Of a stretch of 64,000 bases of DNA, positions 18,135 through 26,615 are shown piece after piece. The translations under genes and the position numbers were made by a program. The notes below the pieces were generated by a model, which did not search any database, had not been told where the DNA came from, and saw nothing but the letters and a program-made list of their open reading frames with translations. The first letter of the stretch is position 1; the number at the start of each line of letters is the position of its first letter. The DNA comes from PALSA-1004 sp041483135 (lineage in GTDB: Bacteria > Pseudomonadota > Gammaproteobacteria > Burkholderiales > SG8-41), in NCBI GenBank assembly GCA_041483135.1, contig JBGPFE010000018.1, positions 9,124-73,123 of the forward strand. Direction: 5' to 3'.

Positions 18135-18977
18135 TCAGATTTTGCGCCGGAACAGCACGCGCGCCAGGATATTGAGGCCGAGCACGCCCAGAGTGATCAG
18201 GATAGCGCCGCCCCACGCCAGCCGGTGCCAATCCGGATACGGGCTCATCGCGAACTGGAAAATCACCATCGGCAGGTTGGCCATCGGCTGGTTCATGTTC
18301 AGCGACCAGAACTGATTGTTGAGCGCCGTGAACAGCAGCGGCGCGGTTTCGCCGCTGATGCGCGCGACCGCGAGCAGGATGCCGGTAATGATGCCGGCGC
18401 GCGCCGCGCGGTAAGACACGAACATGATCACCTTCCAGACCGGCGCACCAAGCGCGACCGCTGCTTCGCGCAGGCTGTCGGGCACCAGCTTCAGCATGTC
18501 GTCGGTGGTGCGCACCACCACCGGAATCACGATCAGCGACAGTGCAAGGGCGCCGCCCCAGCCCGCGAAATGCCTGACCTGTGCGACGTAGACTGAATAG
18601 ATGAACAGGCCGATCACGATCGACGGCGCGGACAGCAGGATATCGTTGATGAAGCGCGTCGCCGGCGCCAGCCAGCCGCGGCGCCCGAACTCGGCGAGGT
18701 AGGTGCCGGCAAGAATACCGACCGGCGTGCCGATCAACGTCGCCATCGTCGCCATCAGCAGGCTACCGACGATGGCGTTGAGCAGTCCACCGTCGCTGCC
18801 CGGCGGCGGTGTCGTTTGCGTGAACAACGTCAAACTCAAGGCGCCGAACCCCTCATGCAACAGCGTGATCAGTATCCACGCCAGCCAGAACAGGCCGAAT
18901 GCCATGGTCGCGCCCGAGATGCACAGCATTATGACGTTTACCATGCGCCTGCGTTTGTAGGTTTTGTTCATCGCCAC
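18135..18977 (-). CDS. pstA: Phosphate ABC transporter permease PstA
   Basis: A 280-residue inner-membrane permease with about six helices. The cytoplasmic coupling-loop region DSLREAAVALGAPVWKVIMF is the EAA motif that contacts PstB. The N-terminal helix follows a short basic stretch (NKTYKRRRMVN). The start lies 2 nt after the pstC stop, indicating translational coupling. Confidence 0.95.
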   Translation of the reverse strand: MAMNKTYKRRRMVNVIMLCISGATMAFGLFWLAWILITLLHEGFGALSLTLFTQTTPPPGSDGGLLNAIVGSLLMATMATLIGTPVGILAGTYLAEFGRRGWLAPATRFINDILLSAPSIVIGLFIYSVYVAQVRHFAGWGGALALSLIVIPVVVRTTDDMLKLVPDSLREAAVALGAPVWKVIMFVSYRAARAGIITGILLAVARISGETAPLLFTALNNQFWSLNMNQPMANLPMVIFQFAMSPYPDWHRLAWGGAILITLGVLGLNILARVLFRRKI

Positions 18978-18979
18978 CC

Positions 18980-19921
18980 TTACGTTTGCCGGCCTTCCTG
19001 CTTCGCGAGCTGCAGCAGCAGCAATTTCGACAGCGCAAGCACGATGGTGGTGATCAAGAACAGGATCAGGCCCAGCTCAATCAGCGCCGAGGAATGCATA
19101 TCGCCGACCGCCTCGGTGAATTCGTTGGCGAGCGACGAGGCGATGCTGTTGCCGGGCGCGAGCAGCGATGTGCTCAAACGATGCGCATTGCCGATTACGA
19201 AGGTCACCGCCATCGTCTCGCCCAGCGCGCGCCCGAGACCGAGCATGATGCCGCCGACGACCCCGATCTTGGTGTAGGGCAAGACGACTTTCCATACCAC
19301 TTCCCAGGTCGTTGCGCCAAGCCCGTACGCCGATTCCTTCAGCAGCGGCGGCACCAGCTCGAACACGTCGCGCATCACCGCGGTGATGAACGGAATCACC
19401 ATGATCGCGAGAATGATGCCCGCGGTCAGCATGCCGATGCCCATCGCCGGACCTTTGAACAGCATGCCGATGATCGGCAACGAACCGAACGATTTGACCA
19501 GCGCGGGCTGCACGTATTCGGCGAAAATCGGCGCGAATACGAACAGCCCCCACATGCCATAGATGATGCTCGGGATCGCCGCCAGCATTTCGATCGCCGT
19601 GCCGAGCGGGCGCTTGAGCCAGACCGGAGACAGCTCGGTGAGAAACAACGCAATGCCAAAACTGACGGGGATGCCGATGATCATGGCAATCGCGGAGCTG
19701 ACCAGCGTGCCGTAAATCGGCACCAGCGCCCCGAACTCCTGCGTCACCGGATTCCATTCGGGATCGAACAGGAAACCGAATCCAAACTTGCTCAATGTGA
19801 GCTGGCTGTGAAAGGCCAGCGAGACTAGGATCGCGGCCAGAATCGAGAAAACGAAAAACGCGGAAAAACGCGTCAAATTCTTGAAAAAGGAATCCATCCA
19901 GGGCAGCCGCTTGGCAGGCAT
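18980..19921 (-). CDS. pstC: Phosphate ABC transporter permease PstC
   Basis: A 313-residue permease with about six helices. PstC features include the segment LSKFGFGFLFDPEWNPV, the loop YGTLVSSAIAMIIGIPVSFG and the EAA-type loop LLKESAYGLGATTWEVVW. The ATG at 19921 (MPAKRLPWMDSFF) is preferred over the 65-codon upstream extension, which crosses the pstS-pstC hairpin. Together with PstA it forms the phosphate channel. Confidence 0.94.
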   Translation of the reverse strand: MPAKRLPWMDSFFKNLTRFSAFFVFSILAAILVSLAFHSQLTLSKFGFGFLFDPEWNPVTQEFGALVPIYGTLVSSAIAMIIGIPVSFGIALFLTELSPVWLKRPLGTAIEMLAAIPSIIYGMWGLFVFAPIFAEYVQPALVKSFGSLPIIGMLFKGPAMGIGMLTAGIILAIMVIPFITAVMRDVFELVPPLLKESAYGLGATTWEVVWKVVLPYTKIGVVGGIMLGLGRALGETMAVTFVIGNAHRLSTSLLAPGNSIASSLANEFTEAVGDMHSSALIELGLILFLITTIVLALSKLLLLQLAKQEGRQT

Positions 19922-20007
19922 TGGCCTTTTATTATAGGTGGTTTGGCCGCCGATCCCGAATGACGGCGCAATCACTGCTGCATCCCGGGGCGGCATGGTT
20001 GGCCTTG

Positions 20008-20039
20008 AAAACAGCGGGGAGCCCTTAAGGACTCCCCGC
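20008..20039 (-). terminator. Attenuating hairpin between pstS and pstC
   Basis: On the minus strand a stem of 8 bp (GCGGGGAG at 20014-20021 pairs with CTCCCCGC at 20032-20039, with a further CCTT/AAGG core inside) is followed by TGTTTTC. It stands between the pstS stop (20074) and the pstC start (19921). A partial terminator here would give more pstS than pstCAB message, a common arrangement for binding-protein genes. Confidence 0.7.
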
Positions 20040-20073
20040 CGCGAAGTTCGAAATTGAACGAACGGTGAAATAC

Positions 20074-21123
20074 TCAGTAAACCGGCTTGCCCGACGCGTC
20101 CTGGATTTTTTTCCATTCCGCCTTGACCAGCTTCACCACGTTGTCCGGCATCGGGATGTAATCGAGATCGAGCGCCATTTTATCGCCGCTCTCGTACGCC
20201 CAGTCGAAGAACTTGAGTGCGATCACGGCGTTCTCGGGCTTGTCCTGCTTTTTGTGCATCAGGATGAAAGTGGCGCCGGTAATCGGCCAGCTGTCCTTGC
20301 CCGGCTGCTCGGTCAGAATCTGGTAAAAGCCGGGTGTCTTTTCCCACTGTGCGTTGGCGGCGGCGGCCTTGAAGGTCTTGTCATCCGGGCCGACGAACAC
20401 ACCGCCGCTGTTCTGCAGTAATGCGTAGGACATTTTGTTCTGGATCGCGTAGGCGTATTCGACATAGCCGATCGAACCCGGCAGGCGCTGCACGTACGCT
20501 GCCACGCCTTCGTTGCCCTTGCCGGAAACCCCGGCGGGCCATTTCACCGAGGTGTTGTTGCCGGCCTTGTCTTTCCATTCGGCGCTTATTTTCGACAGGT
20601 AGTTGGTGAAAATAAAAGTGGTGCCCGAGCCGTCGGAGCGCGCTACCACCGTAATGTCCTGGTCCGGCAGCTTGACGCCCTTATTGAGTGCTGCGATCGC
20701 CGGCGCGTTCCATTTCGTGATCTTGCCGAGGTAGATGTCGGCGAGCACCTGCCCGGTCAGGCGCAGCGCGCCGGGTTTGATTCCCTCGATGTTGTACACG
20801 GGAACCACACCGCCGATCACCATCGGAAATTGAATCAGGCCGTTCTTCTCGAGTTCTTCGGCTTGCATAGGGGCGTCGGAGGCGCCGAAATCGACGGTCT
20901 TAGCGATGATCTGCTTGATGCCGCCGCCGGAACCGATCGATTGATAATTCATGCCAATCCCGGTTTTCGCTTTGTAGGCTTCGGCCCACTTCGAATAGAT
21001 CGGATAGGGGAAAGTCGCGCCGGCGCCCGTGATGTTGTCGGCTGCCAAAGCGACCGGCGCTGCTGCAAGGCCGAAGGCCAGCGCTGCACGCGAGATAAAC
21101 CGTTGGACAAATTCGGATTTCAT
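20074..21123 (-). CDS. pstS: Periplasmic phosphate-binding protein PstS
   Basis: A 349-residue binding protein with a Sec signal peptide (residues 1-27, cleavage near ALAAD). It has the typical mature start ITGAGATFPYPIYSKWAEAY and the phosphate-binding segments GSGGGIKQI and VARSDGSGTTFIFTNYLS. It captures phosphate in the periplasm and delivers it to PstCA. The ATG at 21123 has GGAG 9 nt upstream. It is the first gene of the Pho-box-controlled operon. Confidence 0.97.
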   Translation of the reverse strand: MKSEFVQRFISRAALAFGLAAAPVALAADNITGAGATFPYPIYSKWAEAYKAKTGIGMNYQSIGSGGGIKQIIAKTVDFGASDAPMQAEELEKNGLIQFPMVIGGVVPVYNIEGIKPGALRLTGQVLADIYLGKITKWNAPAIAALNKGVKLPDQDITVVARSDGSGTTFIFTNYLSKISAEWKDKAGNNTSVKWPAGVSGKGNEGVAAYVQRLPGSIGYVEYAYAIQNKMSYALLQNSGGVFVGPDDKTFKAAAANAQWEKTPGFYQILTEQPGKDSWPITGATFILMHKKQDKPENAVIALKFFDWAYESGDKMALDLDYIPMPDNVVKLVKAEWKKIQDASGKPVY

Positions 21124-21171
21124 CGATTGCTCTCCGTTAACTGACATTGATTGAGCTTACAGGGCGAGAGC

Positions 21172-21205
21172 ATCTTAGCTGCCGATTGTTACAGCTTCGT
21201 GACAT
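21172..21205 (-). promoter_or_regulatory. Pho box and -10 of the pst-pho operon
   Basis: Read on the minus strand, two 7-nt direct repeats, ATGTCAC (21205-21199) and CTGTAAC (21194-21188), are separated by 4 nt (GAAG). This 7-4-7 layout is that of a PhoB-binding Pho box. Ten nucleotides downstream is TAAGAT (21177-21172), a -10 element; no -35 is needed at PhoB-activated promoters. Confidence 0.85.
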
Positions 21206-21296
21206 GCGGCATCCGGCCGCGGGAGAGTGGAAACGGGGGCTGCTCCCCGACCGATTCTAATTTGCGCTGAAAGCGCCTCCGATGGCAGTGCGGCGG

Positions 21297-21854
21297 TTAC
21301 TTCTTGGCCATGTCGGCGAACTGCTTGCGGAATTTGGCCACCTTCGGGGCAACCACGGCCTGGCAGTACGGCTGATTGCCGTTGTTGGCGAAATACTCCT
21401 GATGATAACCCTCGGCAACGTAAAACGTCTGCGCCGGCGCCACTTCGGTCACGATTGGTTTCCCGAAAACTTTTCCCGCGGTCAGTTCGGCGATCAACTC
21501 CTCCGCCGCTTTTTTTTGCTCGGGCGTATGATAAAAAATCCCCGAGCGATACTGCGTGCCGGCGTCATTGCCCTGGCGGTTCAGCGTGGTCGGATCGTGA
21601 ATCGCGAAGAATACGCCCAGGATCTTCCTGATCGAGATCACCTTCGGGTCGAAGGTCACGCGCACCACCTCGGCGTGACCGGTGTCGCCGTTGCATACCT
21701 GCTGGTAGGTCGGATTGACGGTTTTGCCGTTGGAGTATCCGGACTCGACCGACTCGACGCCCCGCAGGTTGTCGAATACCGCTTCGAGGCACCAGAAGCA
21801 ACCGCCTGCCAGAGTGGCGACTTCCTTGCCGGCGGTCGTTGATTGCGTTGTCAT
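21297..21854 (-). CDS. msrA: Peptide methionine (S)-S-oxide reductase MsrA, cytoplasmic copy
   Basis: A 185-residue MsrA with catalytic Cys19 in GGCFWCLEAVF, plus GYSNGKTVNPTYQQVCNGDTGHAE and YHQEYFANNG. A C-terminal Cys in QPYCQAVV is a likely resolving residue. There is no signal peptide, so it repairs oxidised methionine in the cytoplasm. The ATG at 21854 has AGGAA upstream; in-frame sequence further upstream is not MsrA-like. A second, exported MsrA is encoded divergently about 290 nt away. Confidence 0.95.
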   Translation of the reverse strand: MTTQSTTAGKEVATLAGGCFWCLEAVFDNLRGVESVESGYSNGKTVNPTYQQVCNGDTGHAEVVRVTFDPKVISIRKILGVFFAIHDPTTLNRQGNDAGTQYRSGIFYHTPEQKKAAEELIAELTAGKVFGKPIVTEVAPAQTFYVAEGYHQEYFANNGNQPYCQAVVAPKVAKFRKQFADMAKK

Positions 21855-21908
21855 GCAGCATTCCTTTCCTGGGACGTTGGTGGCGACCCGCGTTAGTCGG
21901 TGAGCAGG

Positions 21909-22036
21909 CGATGTACTGACATCGGGCGGCCTATTCAACCTGCGTCATCGTTTTCCGCTCAACGCCGGATTGAGCGGCGTTTGTGTCCGCTTGTATCGGG
22001 CGCCTTATCCGGCCTGCCTCGGCAGTGCCGGATAAG
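21909..22036. repeat. Three hairpins in the divergent msrA-msrA intergenic region
   Basis: Three inverted repeats lie in 128 nt. The first is CGATGT/ACATCG at 21909-21924. The second is CCGCTCAA/TTGAGCGG at 21955-21977 (7-nt loop). The third and longest is CTTATCCGGCCTGC (22004-22017) with GCAG-T-GCCGGATAAG (22022-22036), a 14-bp stem with one bulge. The last resembles REP-type palindromes in general form. None is followed by a U tract. They may be regulatory, RNA-stabilising or mobile REP-like elements. Confidence 0.6.
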
Positions 22037-22145
22037 TATTATTATGCGGCATGCAAGGAAACGTAAGCTTTCCCGACTAATTTCACGCCGCCAGTCGACG
22101 CGATCGGCCGCGCGGTCAGAAACCACACCCTGGAAGAGGATCAAC

Positions 22146-22790
22146 ATGCTCAAAGTTCGCAATCTGCTGTGTGCGCTTGCCGCGGTAATGTTGCTTGGAT
22201 TTGCCTTGTCGGGATCGGGCCAGGCGCCGAAGCCGGCGACAAAACCCGCCGCCACCGGGGCCTATGCCAAGGCTACCTTCGCCGGCGGCTGTTTCTGGTG
22301 CATGGAACACCCATTCGACGTGCTTGACGGCGTGATCTCGACCACGTCGGGCTATACCGGCGGCAAGGTTGTGAACCCGACCTACGAGCAGGTTTCGTCC
22401 GGCCGCACCGGCCACGCCGAGGCGGTGCAGGTCGTCTACGACCCGAAGAAGGTGAGCTACGAGAAGCTGCTCGACGTGTTCTGGCACAACATCGACCCGA
22501 CCGTAAAGGACCAGCAGTTCTGCGACGCCGGCAGCCAGTATCGCTCGGCGATTTTCTATCATGACGACGAGCAGAAGCGGCTCGCCGAAGCGTCGAAAGC
22601 GGCGCTGGAGAAGAACAAACCGTTCAAGGGCCCGATCTATACCGAGATCACGCGCGCGACAGAATTCTATCCGGCCGAAGACTACCACCAGGATTACTAT
22701 CTCAAGAATTCGCTGCGCTACAAGTTCTATCGCAACGGCTGCGGCCGCGACGCGCGCTTGAAACAATTGTGGGGAGCCGCTCCCGAGTAA
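22146..22790 (+). CDS. Exported peptide methionine sulfoxide reductase MsrA
   Basis: A 214-residue MsrA with an N-terminal hydrophobic signal segment (about residues 5-25), then a Pro/Ala linker. Catalytic Cys49 lies in GGCFWCMEHPFD, with GYTGGKVVNPTYEQVSSGRTGHAE and YPAEDYHQDYYLKN. Export to the periplasm is inferred from the signal; there is no clear lipobox. GAGGAT precedes the ATG at 22146. It would repair oxidised envelope proteins, complementing the cytoplasmic copy. Confidence 0.93.
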   Translation: MLKVRNLLCALAAVMLLGFALSGSGQAPKPATKPAATGAYAKATFAGGCFWCMEHPFDVLDGVISTTSGYTGGKVVNPTYEQVSSGRTGHAEAVQVVYDPKKVSYEKLLDVFWHNIDPTVKDQQFCDAGSQYRSAIFYHDDEQKRLAEASKAALEKNKPFKGPIYTEITRATEFYPAEDYHQDYYLKNSLRYKFYRNGCGRDARLKQLWGAAPE

Positions 22791-22813
22791 CCGGGCGCCG
22801 GCCTTGATGAGTT

Positions 22814-22834
22814 TGCCGCCGCCCGGCGGCGGCA
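22814..22834. other. GC hairpin between convergent msrA and tyrS
   Basis: A 10-bp inverted repeat, TGCCGCCGCC (22814-22823) and GGCGGCGGCA (22825-22834). It lies between two convergent genes but has no clear U tract on either side, so termination here is uncertain. Confidence 0.45.
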
Positions 22835-22840
22835 TTGCGT

Positions 22841-24040
22841 TCAGACCACGGTGACGCGCGCGAACTTGCGTCTGCCGACTTGTAGTACGACCCGTGCACC
22901 TTTGACGAGCTTGAGCGCCTTGTCGCTGACTTTCTCACCGTCGAGCTTGACGCCGCCTTGCGTGATCATGCGCAGCGCCTCCGATGTGCTTGCAGTAAGC
23001 CCCGCCTCTTTCAGCAGGTTGGCAATTGCAATACCGTCGGCGCCCGCGTGCACGGTGACGGTGGGTATGTCATCAGGAACCTCGCGTTGCTGGTGGCGCG
23101 CAATAAATTCTCGCGCCGCATTTTGCGCCGCCATGAGACCATGAAAGCGCCCGACAACCTCCTTGGCGAAATCAAATTTGACATCCATCGGGTTACTGCC
23201 TTGTTTAACCGCTTCGCGCCTGGCTACGATCTTTCCGATAGGTTCAAAGGACAGTAGCTCCAAATAACGCCACATTAGCTCATCTGAAATCTTCATTATC
23301 TTGCCGAAAATCTCGTTCGGGCTTTCGGTGATGCCGATGTAATTGCCGAGCGATTTCGACATCTTGTTGACGCCGTCGAGGCCTTCGAGCAGCGGCATCG
23401 TCAGTATGCATTGCTGCGGCCGATGGTAATACCTCTGCAGTTCACGCCCCATCAACAGGTTGAATTTCTGGTCGGTGCCGCCGAGCTCGAGATCGGCTTT
23501 CAACTTGACCGAGTCGTAGCCCTGCACCAGCGGGTACAGGAATTCGTGGATCGCAATCGGCTGGTTGCTTTTGTAGCGCTTGCCGAAGTCATCGCGCTCG
23601 AGCATACGCGCGACGGTGTGGGTCGCGGCGAGCTTGATCATGTCGGCCGAGGTGAACTTGTCCATCCATGCCGAGTTGTAAGCGATCTCGGTCTTGTCGG
23701 CGTCGAGGATCCTGAACACCTGCGCCTTGTAGGTGTCGGCATTGCGCTCAATCTCCGTGCGCGTCAGCGGCGGCCGCGTCGTATTCTTGCCCGACGGATC
23801 GCCGATCATGCCGGTGAAGTCGCCGATCAAGAAAATCACATGATGGCCGAGGTCCTGCAGCTGACGCAGTTTATTGATCAATACGGTGTGGCCGAGGTGC
23901 AGATCGGGCGCGGTCGGGTCGAAGCCGGCCTTGACGCGCAGCGGCTGGCCGGACTTGAGTTTCTCGACGAGTTCGGCTTCGACCAATAGCTCGTCGCAGC
24001 CGTGCCTGATGATTTCGAGCTGGTCTTTCAGTGTTGCCAC
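22841..24040 (-). CDS. tyrS: Tyrosyl-tRNA synthetase
   Basis: A 399-residue class I synthetase. It has the HIGH-type motif HLGHTVLINKL, the tyrosine-site region QGYDSVKLKADLELGGTDQKFN, the KMSKS motif in NKMSKSLGNYIGI, and a C-terminal S4 RNA-binding domain (TQGGVKLDGEKVSDKALKL). The length fits the bacterial TyrRS form common in proteobacteria. It is divergent from the M23 peptidase gene. Confidence 0.96.
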   Translation of the reverse strand: MATLKDQLEIIRHGCDELLVEAELVEKLKSGQPLRVKAGFDPTAPDLHLGHTVLINKLRQLQDLGHHVIFLIGDFTGMIGDPSGKNTTRPPLTRTEIERNADTYKAQVFRILDADKTEIAYNSAWMDKFTSADMIKLAATHTVARMLERDDFGKRYKSNQPIAIHEFLYPLVQGYDSVKLKADLELGGTDQKFNLLMGRELQRYYHRPQQCILTMPLLEGLDGVNKMSKSLGNYIGITESPNEIFGKIMKISDELMWRYLELLSFEPIGKIVARREAVKQGSNPMDVKFDFAKEVVGRFHGLMAAQNAAREFIARHQQREVPDDIPTVTVHAGADGIAIANLLKEAGLTASTSEALRMITQGGVKLDGEKVSDKALKLVKGARVVLQVGRRKFARVTVV

Positions 24041-24064
24041 AGCGATCCTGTTGCAGTCATGTTG

Positions 24065-24081
24065 ATTTCACAATGTGAAAT
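24065..24081. promoter_or_regulatory. Perfect palindrome in the tyrS / M23-peptidase divergent region
   Basis: ATTTCACAATGTGAAAT is an 8-bp inverted repeat around a single central A, 24 nt upstream of tyrS. This is the form of a dimeric regulator site. The cognate regulator cannot be named from the sequence. Confidence 0.5.
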
Positions 24082-24160
24082 TCAGAGTTGCGCACCCGTA
24101 CCGTTCTGCTAAGCTTGCGGCGTCGTTCCAAGTAGGGCATTAAGACTATAAGCTAAAAGC

Positions 24161-25465
24161 ATGATTTTAGCCCAAAAAATTGCCAACCTGATACTTGGGT
24201 TTGCGATCCATCATCGGCTCGCCGCGGCGTTCATCGCGCTGCCTTGCTTCGGCGTCGTTGCCGCATTCGGCATCGCCCCCGACACGCTAGTCGAAAAAGT
24301 AACGATCAACAACGTCGTCGAAGAACTCAAGCTGCCGCCGCTGACGCCCGCCGCCGACGGCAACCTCACATTCACGCGCGAGGAACGCATCCAGCGCGGC
24401 GACACCGTCGCGAGCCTGTTCGCGCGCTTGCAAGTCGACGATCCGGCGGCACTGCAGTCGCTGCGCAATGACAAGCAGGCCAAGGCGCTTTATCAGCTGA
24501 TCCCCGGCAAAACCGTGCGCGCAATCGTCACCGCAGACGGCAAGCTCACGAGCCTGCGCTACCTGAACGGCACCAATCTGCTCGCGCTCGACCGTAATGC
24601 CGCAGGCTACACCATAAGGGAGGAGACGGCGCAACTCGAGAGCCGCGTGCTGATGAAGTCGGCGGAGATCAGAAACTCGCTGTTCGGCGCGACTGACGCG
24701 GCGGGACTGTCCGACGCAATAGCCATGCAGATCGCCGACATCTTCTCGACCGATATCGACTTCCATCGCGATTTGCGCAAAGGCGATCGCTTCAGCGTCG
24801 TTTACGAGGTGTTCTACCATCGCGGCGAGCCGGTCAAGACCGGGCGCGTGCTCACCGCGGAATTCATCAATCAGGGCAAGGCCTACCGGGCCGTGTATTT
24901 CAACTATGCTGAAAACCAGGGCGGTTATTACACCCTCGAAGGCAAGAACCTGCGCAAGCAATTCCTGCGCTCGCCGCTCGAGTTCTCGCGGATCACGTCG
25001 GGTTTTACCAACGCACGCTTCCACCCGGTGCTGCAAACGTGGCGCGCGCACAAGGGCATCGACTACGGCGCGCCGACCGGTACGCGGGTGAAGGCAACCG
25101 GCGACGGCGTGGTCGAATTCGCCGGCCGCCAAGGCGGCTACGGCAACGTAATCGTGCTGCGCCATCAATCCAAGTACACGACGTGGTACGGGCATTTGTC
25201 GGGATTCGCCAAGGGCATGCGCAAAGGCAGGCGCGTCGCCCAAGGCGACGTGATCGGCTATGTCGGCGCCACCGGGCTCGCGACCGGCCCGCACCTGCAC
25301 TACGAATTCCGCATCAACGGCGTGCATGAGAACCCGCTGCGCGTCGCGATGCCGGCAGCGCCGCCGATCACTCTCGAGCAAAAGCCGAAGTTCGAGCAAA
25401 TCGCCAGACCGTTGGCACAACGGCTCGAGCTGCTGCGCAGCACCAACCTCGCCCGCCTCGATTAG
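24161..25465 (+). CDS. M23 family cell-wall endopeptidase (MepM/YebA-like)
   Basis: A 434-residue protein with an N-terminal membrane anchor (about residues 8-40), an OapA/LysM-like region (RIQRGDTVASLFARLQVDD), and a C-terminal M23 domain. Active-site motifs are HPVLQTWRAHKGIDYGAPTG (HxxxxxxxxHxGxD form), GHLSGFA, and TGLATGPHLHYEF (HxH). It should cut peptidoglycan cross-links from the periplasm. The same neighbours (tyrS, anmK) recur in betaproteobacteria. AnmK begins 13 nt after its stop. Confidence 0.93.
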   Translation: MILAQKIANLILGFAIHHRLAAAFIALPCFGVVAAFGIAPDTLVEKVTINNVVEELKLPPLTPAADGNLTFTREERIQRGDTVASLFARLQVDDPAALQSLRNDKQAKALYQLIPGKTVRAIVTADGKLTSLRYLNGTNLLALDRNAAGYTIREETAQLESRVLMKSAEIRNSLFGATDAAGLSDAIAMQIADIFSTDIDFHRDLRKGDRFSVVYEVFYHRGEPVKTGRVLTAEFINQGKAYRAVYFNYAENQGGYYTLEGKNLRKQFLRSPLEFSRITSGFTNARFHPVLQTWRAHKGIDYGAPTGTRVKATGDGVVEFAGRQGGYGNVIVLRHQSKYTTWYGHLSGFAKGMRKGRRVAQGDVIGYVGATGLATGPHLHYEFRINGVHENPLRVAMPAAPPITLEQKPKFEQIARPLAQRLELLRSTNLARLD

Positions 25466-25478
25466 CCGAAGCATTACG

Positions 25479-26567
25479 ATGCCCGAAACCTATATCGGGC
25501 TGATGTCCGGCACCAGCCTGGACGGCGTCGATGCCGCGCTTGCTGATTTAAGCACTGACAAACCGCGCCTGATCGGCCACCACCATCAATCATTCGCGCC
25601 CGAGCTGCGAGATGAGCTGCTCGCCCTCAATCAACCGGGCAATGACGAATTGCGGCGCGCCGCGCTCGCGGCTAATGAACTCGCGCGCGTCTATGCGGCC
25701 ACCGTGCGCACGCTGCGGGAAAAGCATCCGACGCCTGAACCGGTAAAAGCGATCGGGTGCCACGGTCAGACGGTGCGCCATCAGCCTGCCGACGGTTATA
25801 CGCTGCAGCTCGTCAACGGCGCGTTGCTCGCCGAATTGACCGGCATAGCCGTGGTATGCGATTTCCGCAGCCGCGATATCGCAGCCGGGGGCCAGGGCGC
25901 GCCGCTCACGCCGGCGTTCCATCATGCGGCGTTCGCGAGCCGCACGGTGCACCGCGTAATCGTCAACATCGGCGGCATCGCCAACCTCACCGACCTGCCG
26001 CCGGCCGGCTCAGTCACCGGGTTCGATTGCGGCCCCGGCAACCTGCTGCTCGATGCGTGGGTACAGCGTCATCTCAAAAAATCATTCGATGCCGGCGGCA
26101 AGTGGGCGAAAAGCGGTCGTGTAATTCCCGCTCTACTCGAACGTCTGCTCGGCGACGAGTATTTCCGCCGCGCGCCGCCGAAAAGTACCGGCCGCAAATC
26201 ATTCAATCTCGACTGGCTGATGCGTCAACTCGCCGGCGGCGAGCAGCCCGCCGACGTGCAGGCAACGCTGCTCGCGTTGACCGCGCGGGGGATTGCCGAG
26301 GCTGCGGGAAAATTCTGTACAGGTGCGCAGGAGACATACCTGTGCGGTGGCGGCACGCGCAATACTGCGCTCGCAGCGCTGCTGTCGCAACAACTGGCGC
26401 CGGGAAAAGTCGCCCCGACCGACGTGCTCGGCGTCAACGCCGAGCACGTCGAAGCGCTCGCGTTTGCGTGGCTTGCGCGCCAAACACTGAACGGCCTGCC
26501 CGGCAATCTGCCGGCGGTCACCGGTGCGCGCGGCGCGCGTATTCTCGGTGCGGTTTATCGCGTCTGA
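25479..26567 (+). CDS. anmK: Anhydro-N-acetylmuramic acid kinase
   Basis: A 362-residue sugar kinase of the ASKHA fold that phosphorylates and opens 1,6-anhydroMurNAc during peptidoglycan recycling. Family motifs are GLMSGTSLDGVDAAL at the N terminus, GCHGQTVRHQP, NIGGIANLTDLP, FDCGPGNLLLDAW and LCGGGTRN. The ATG at 25479 begins the normal N terminus. Co-transcription with the M23 endopeptidase makes a cell-wall turnover pair. Confidence 0.96.
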   Translation: MPETYIGLMSGTSLDGVDAALADLSTDKPRLIGHHHQSFAPELRDELLALNQPGNDELRRAALAANELARVYAATVRTLREKHPTPEPVKAIGCHGQTVRHQPADGYTLQLVNGALLAELTGIAVVCDFRSRDIAAGGQGAPLTPAFHHAAFASRTVHRVIVNIGGIANLTDLPPAGSVTGFDCGPGNLLLDAWVQRHLKKSFDAGGKWAKSGRVIPALLERLLGDEYFRRAPPKSTGRKSFNLDWLMRQLAGGEQPADVQATLLALTARGIAEAAGKFCTGAQETYLCGGGTRNTALAALLSQQLAPGKVAPTDVLGVNAEHVEALAFAWLARQTLNGLPGNLPAVTGARGARILGAVYRV

Positions 26568-26571
26568 AATG

Positions 26572-26600
26572 AAAAAGGGCGCCGCAGGCGCCCTTTTCTT
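26572..26600. terminator. Bidirectional terminator between anmK and erpA
   Basis: An 11-bp stem (AAAAGGGCGCC at 26573-26583, GGCGCCCTTTT at 26587-26597, loop GCA). T-rich sequence follows on the plus strand and A/T-rich sequence on the minus strand, so it can end both convergent transcripts. Confidence 0.9.
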
Positions 26601-26615
26601 TGATACAAACTTCGC

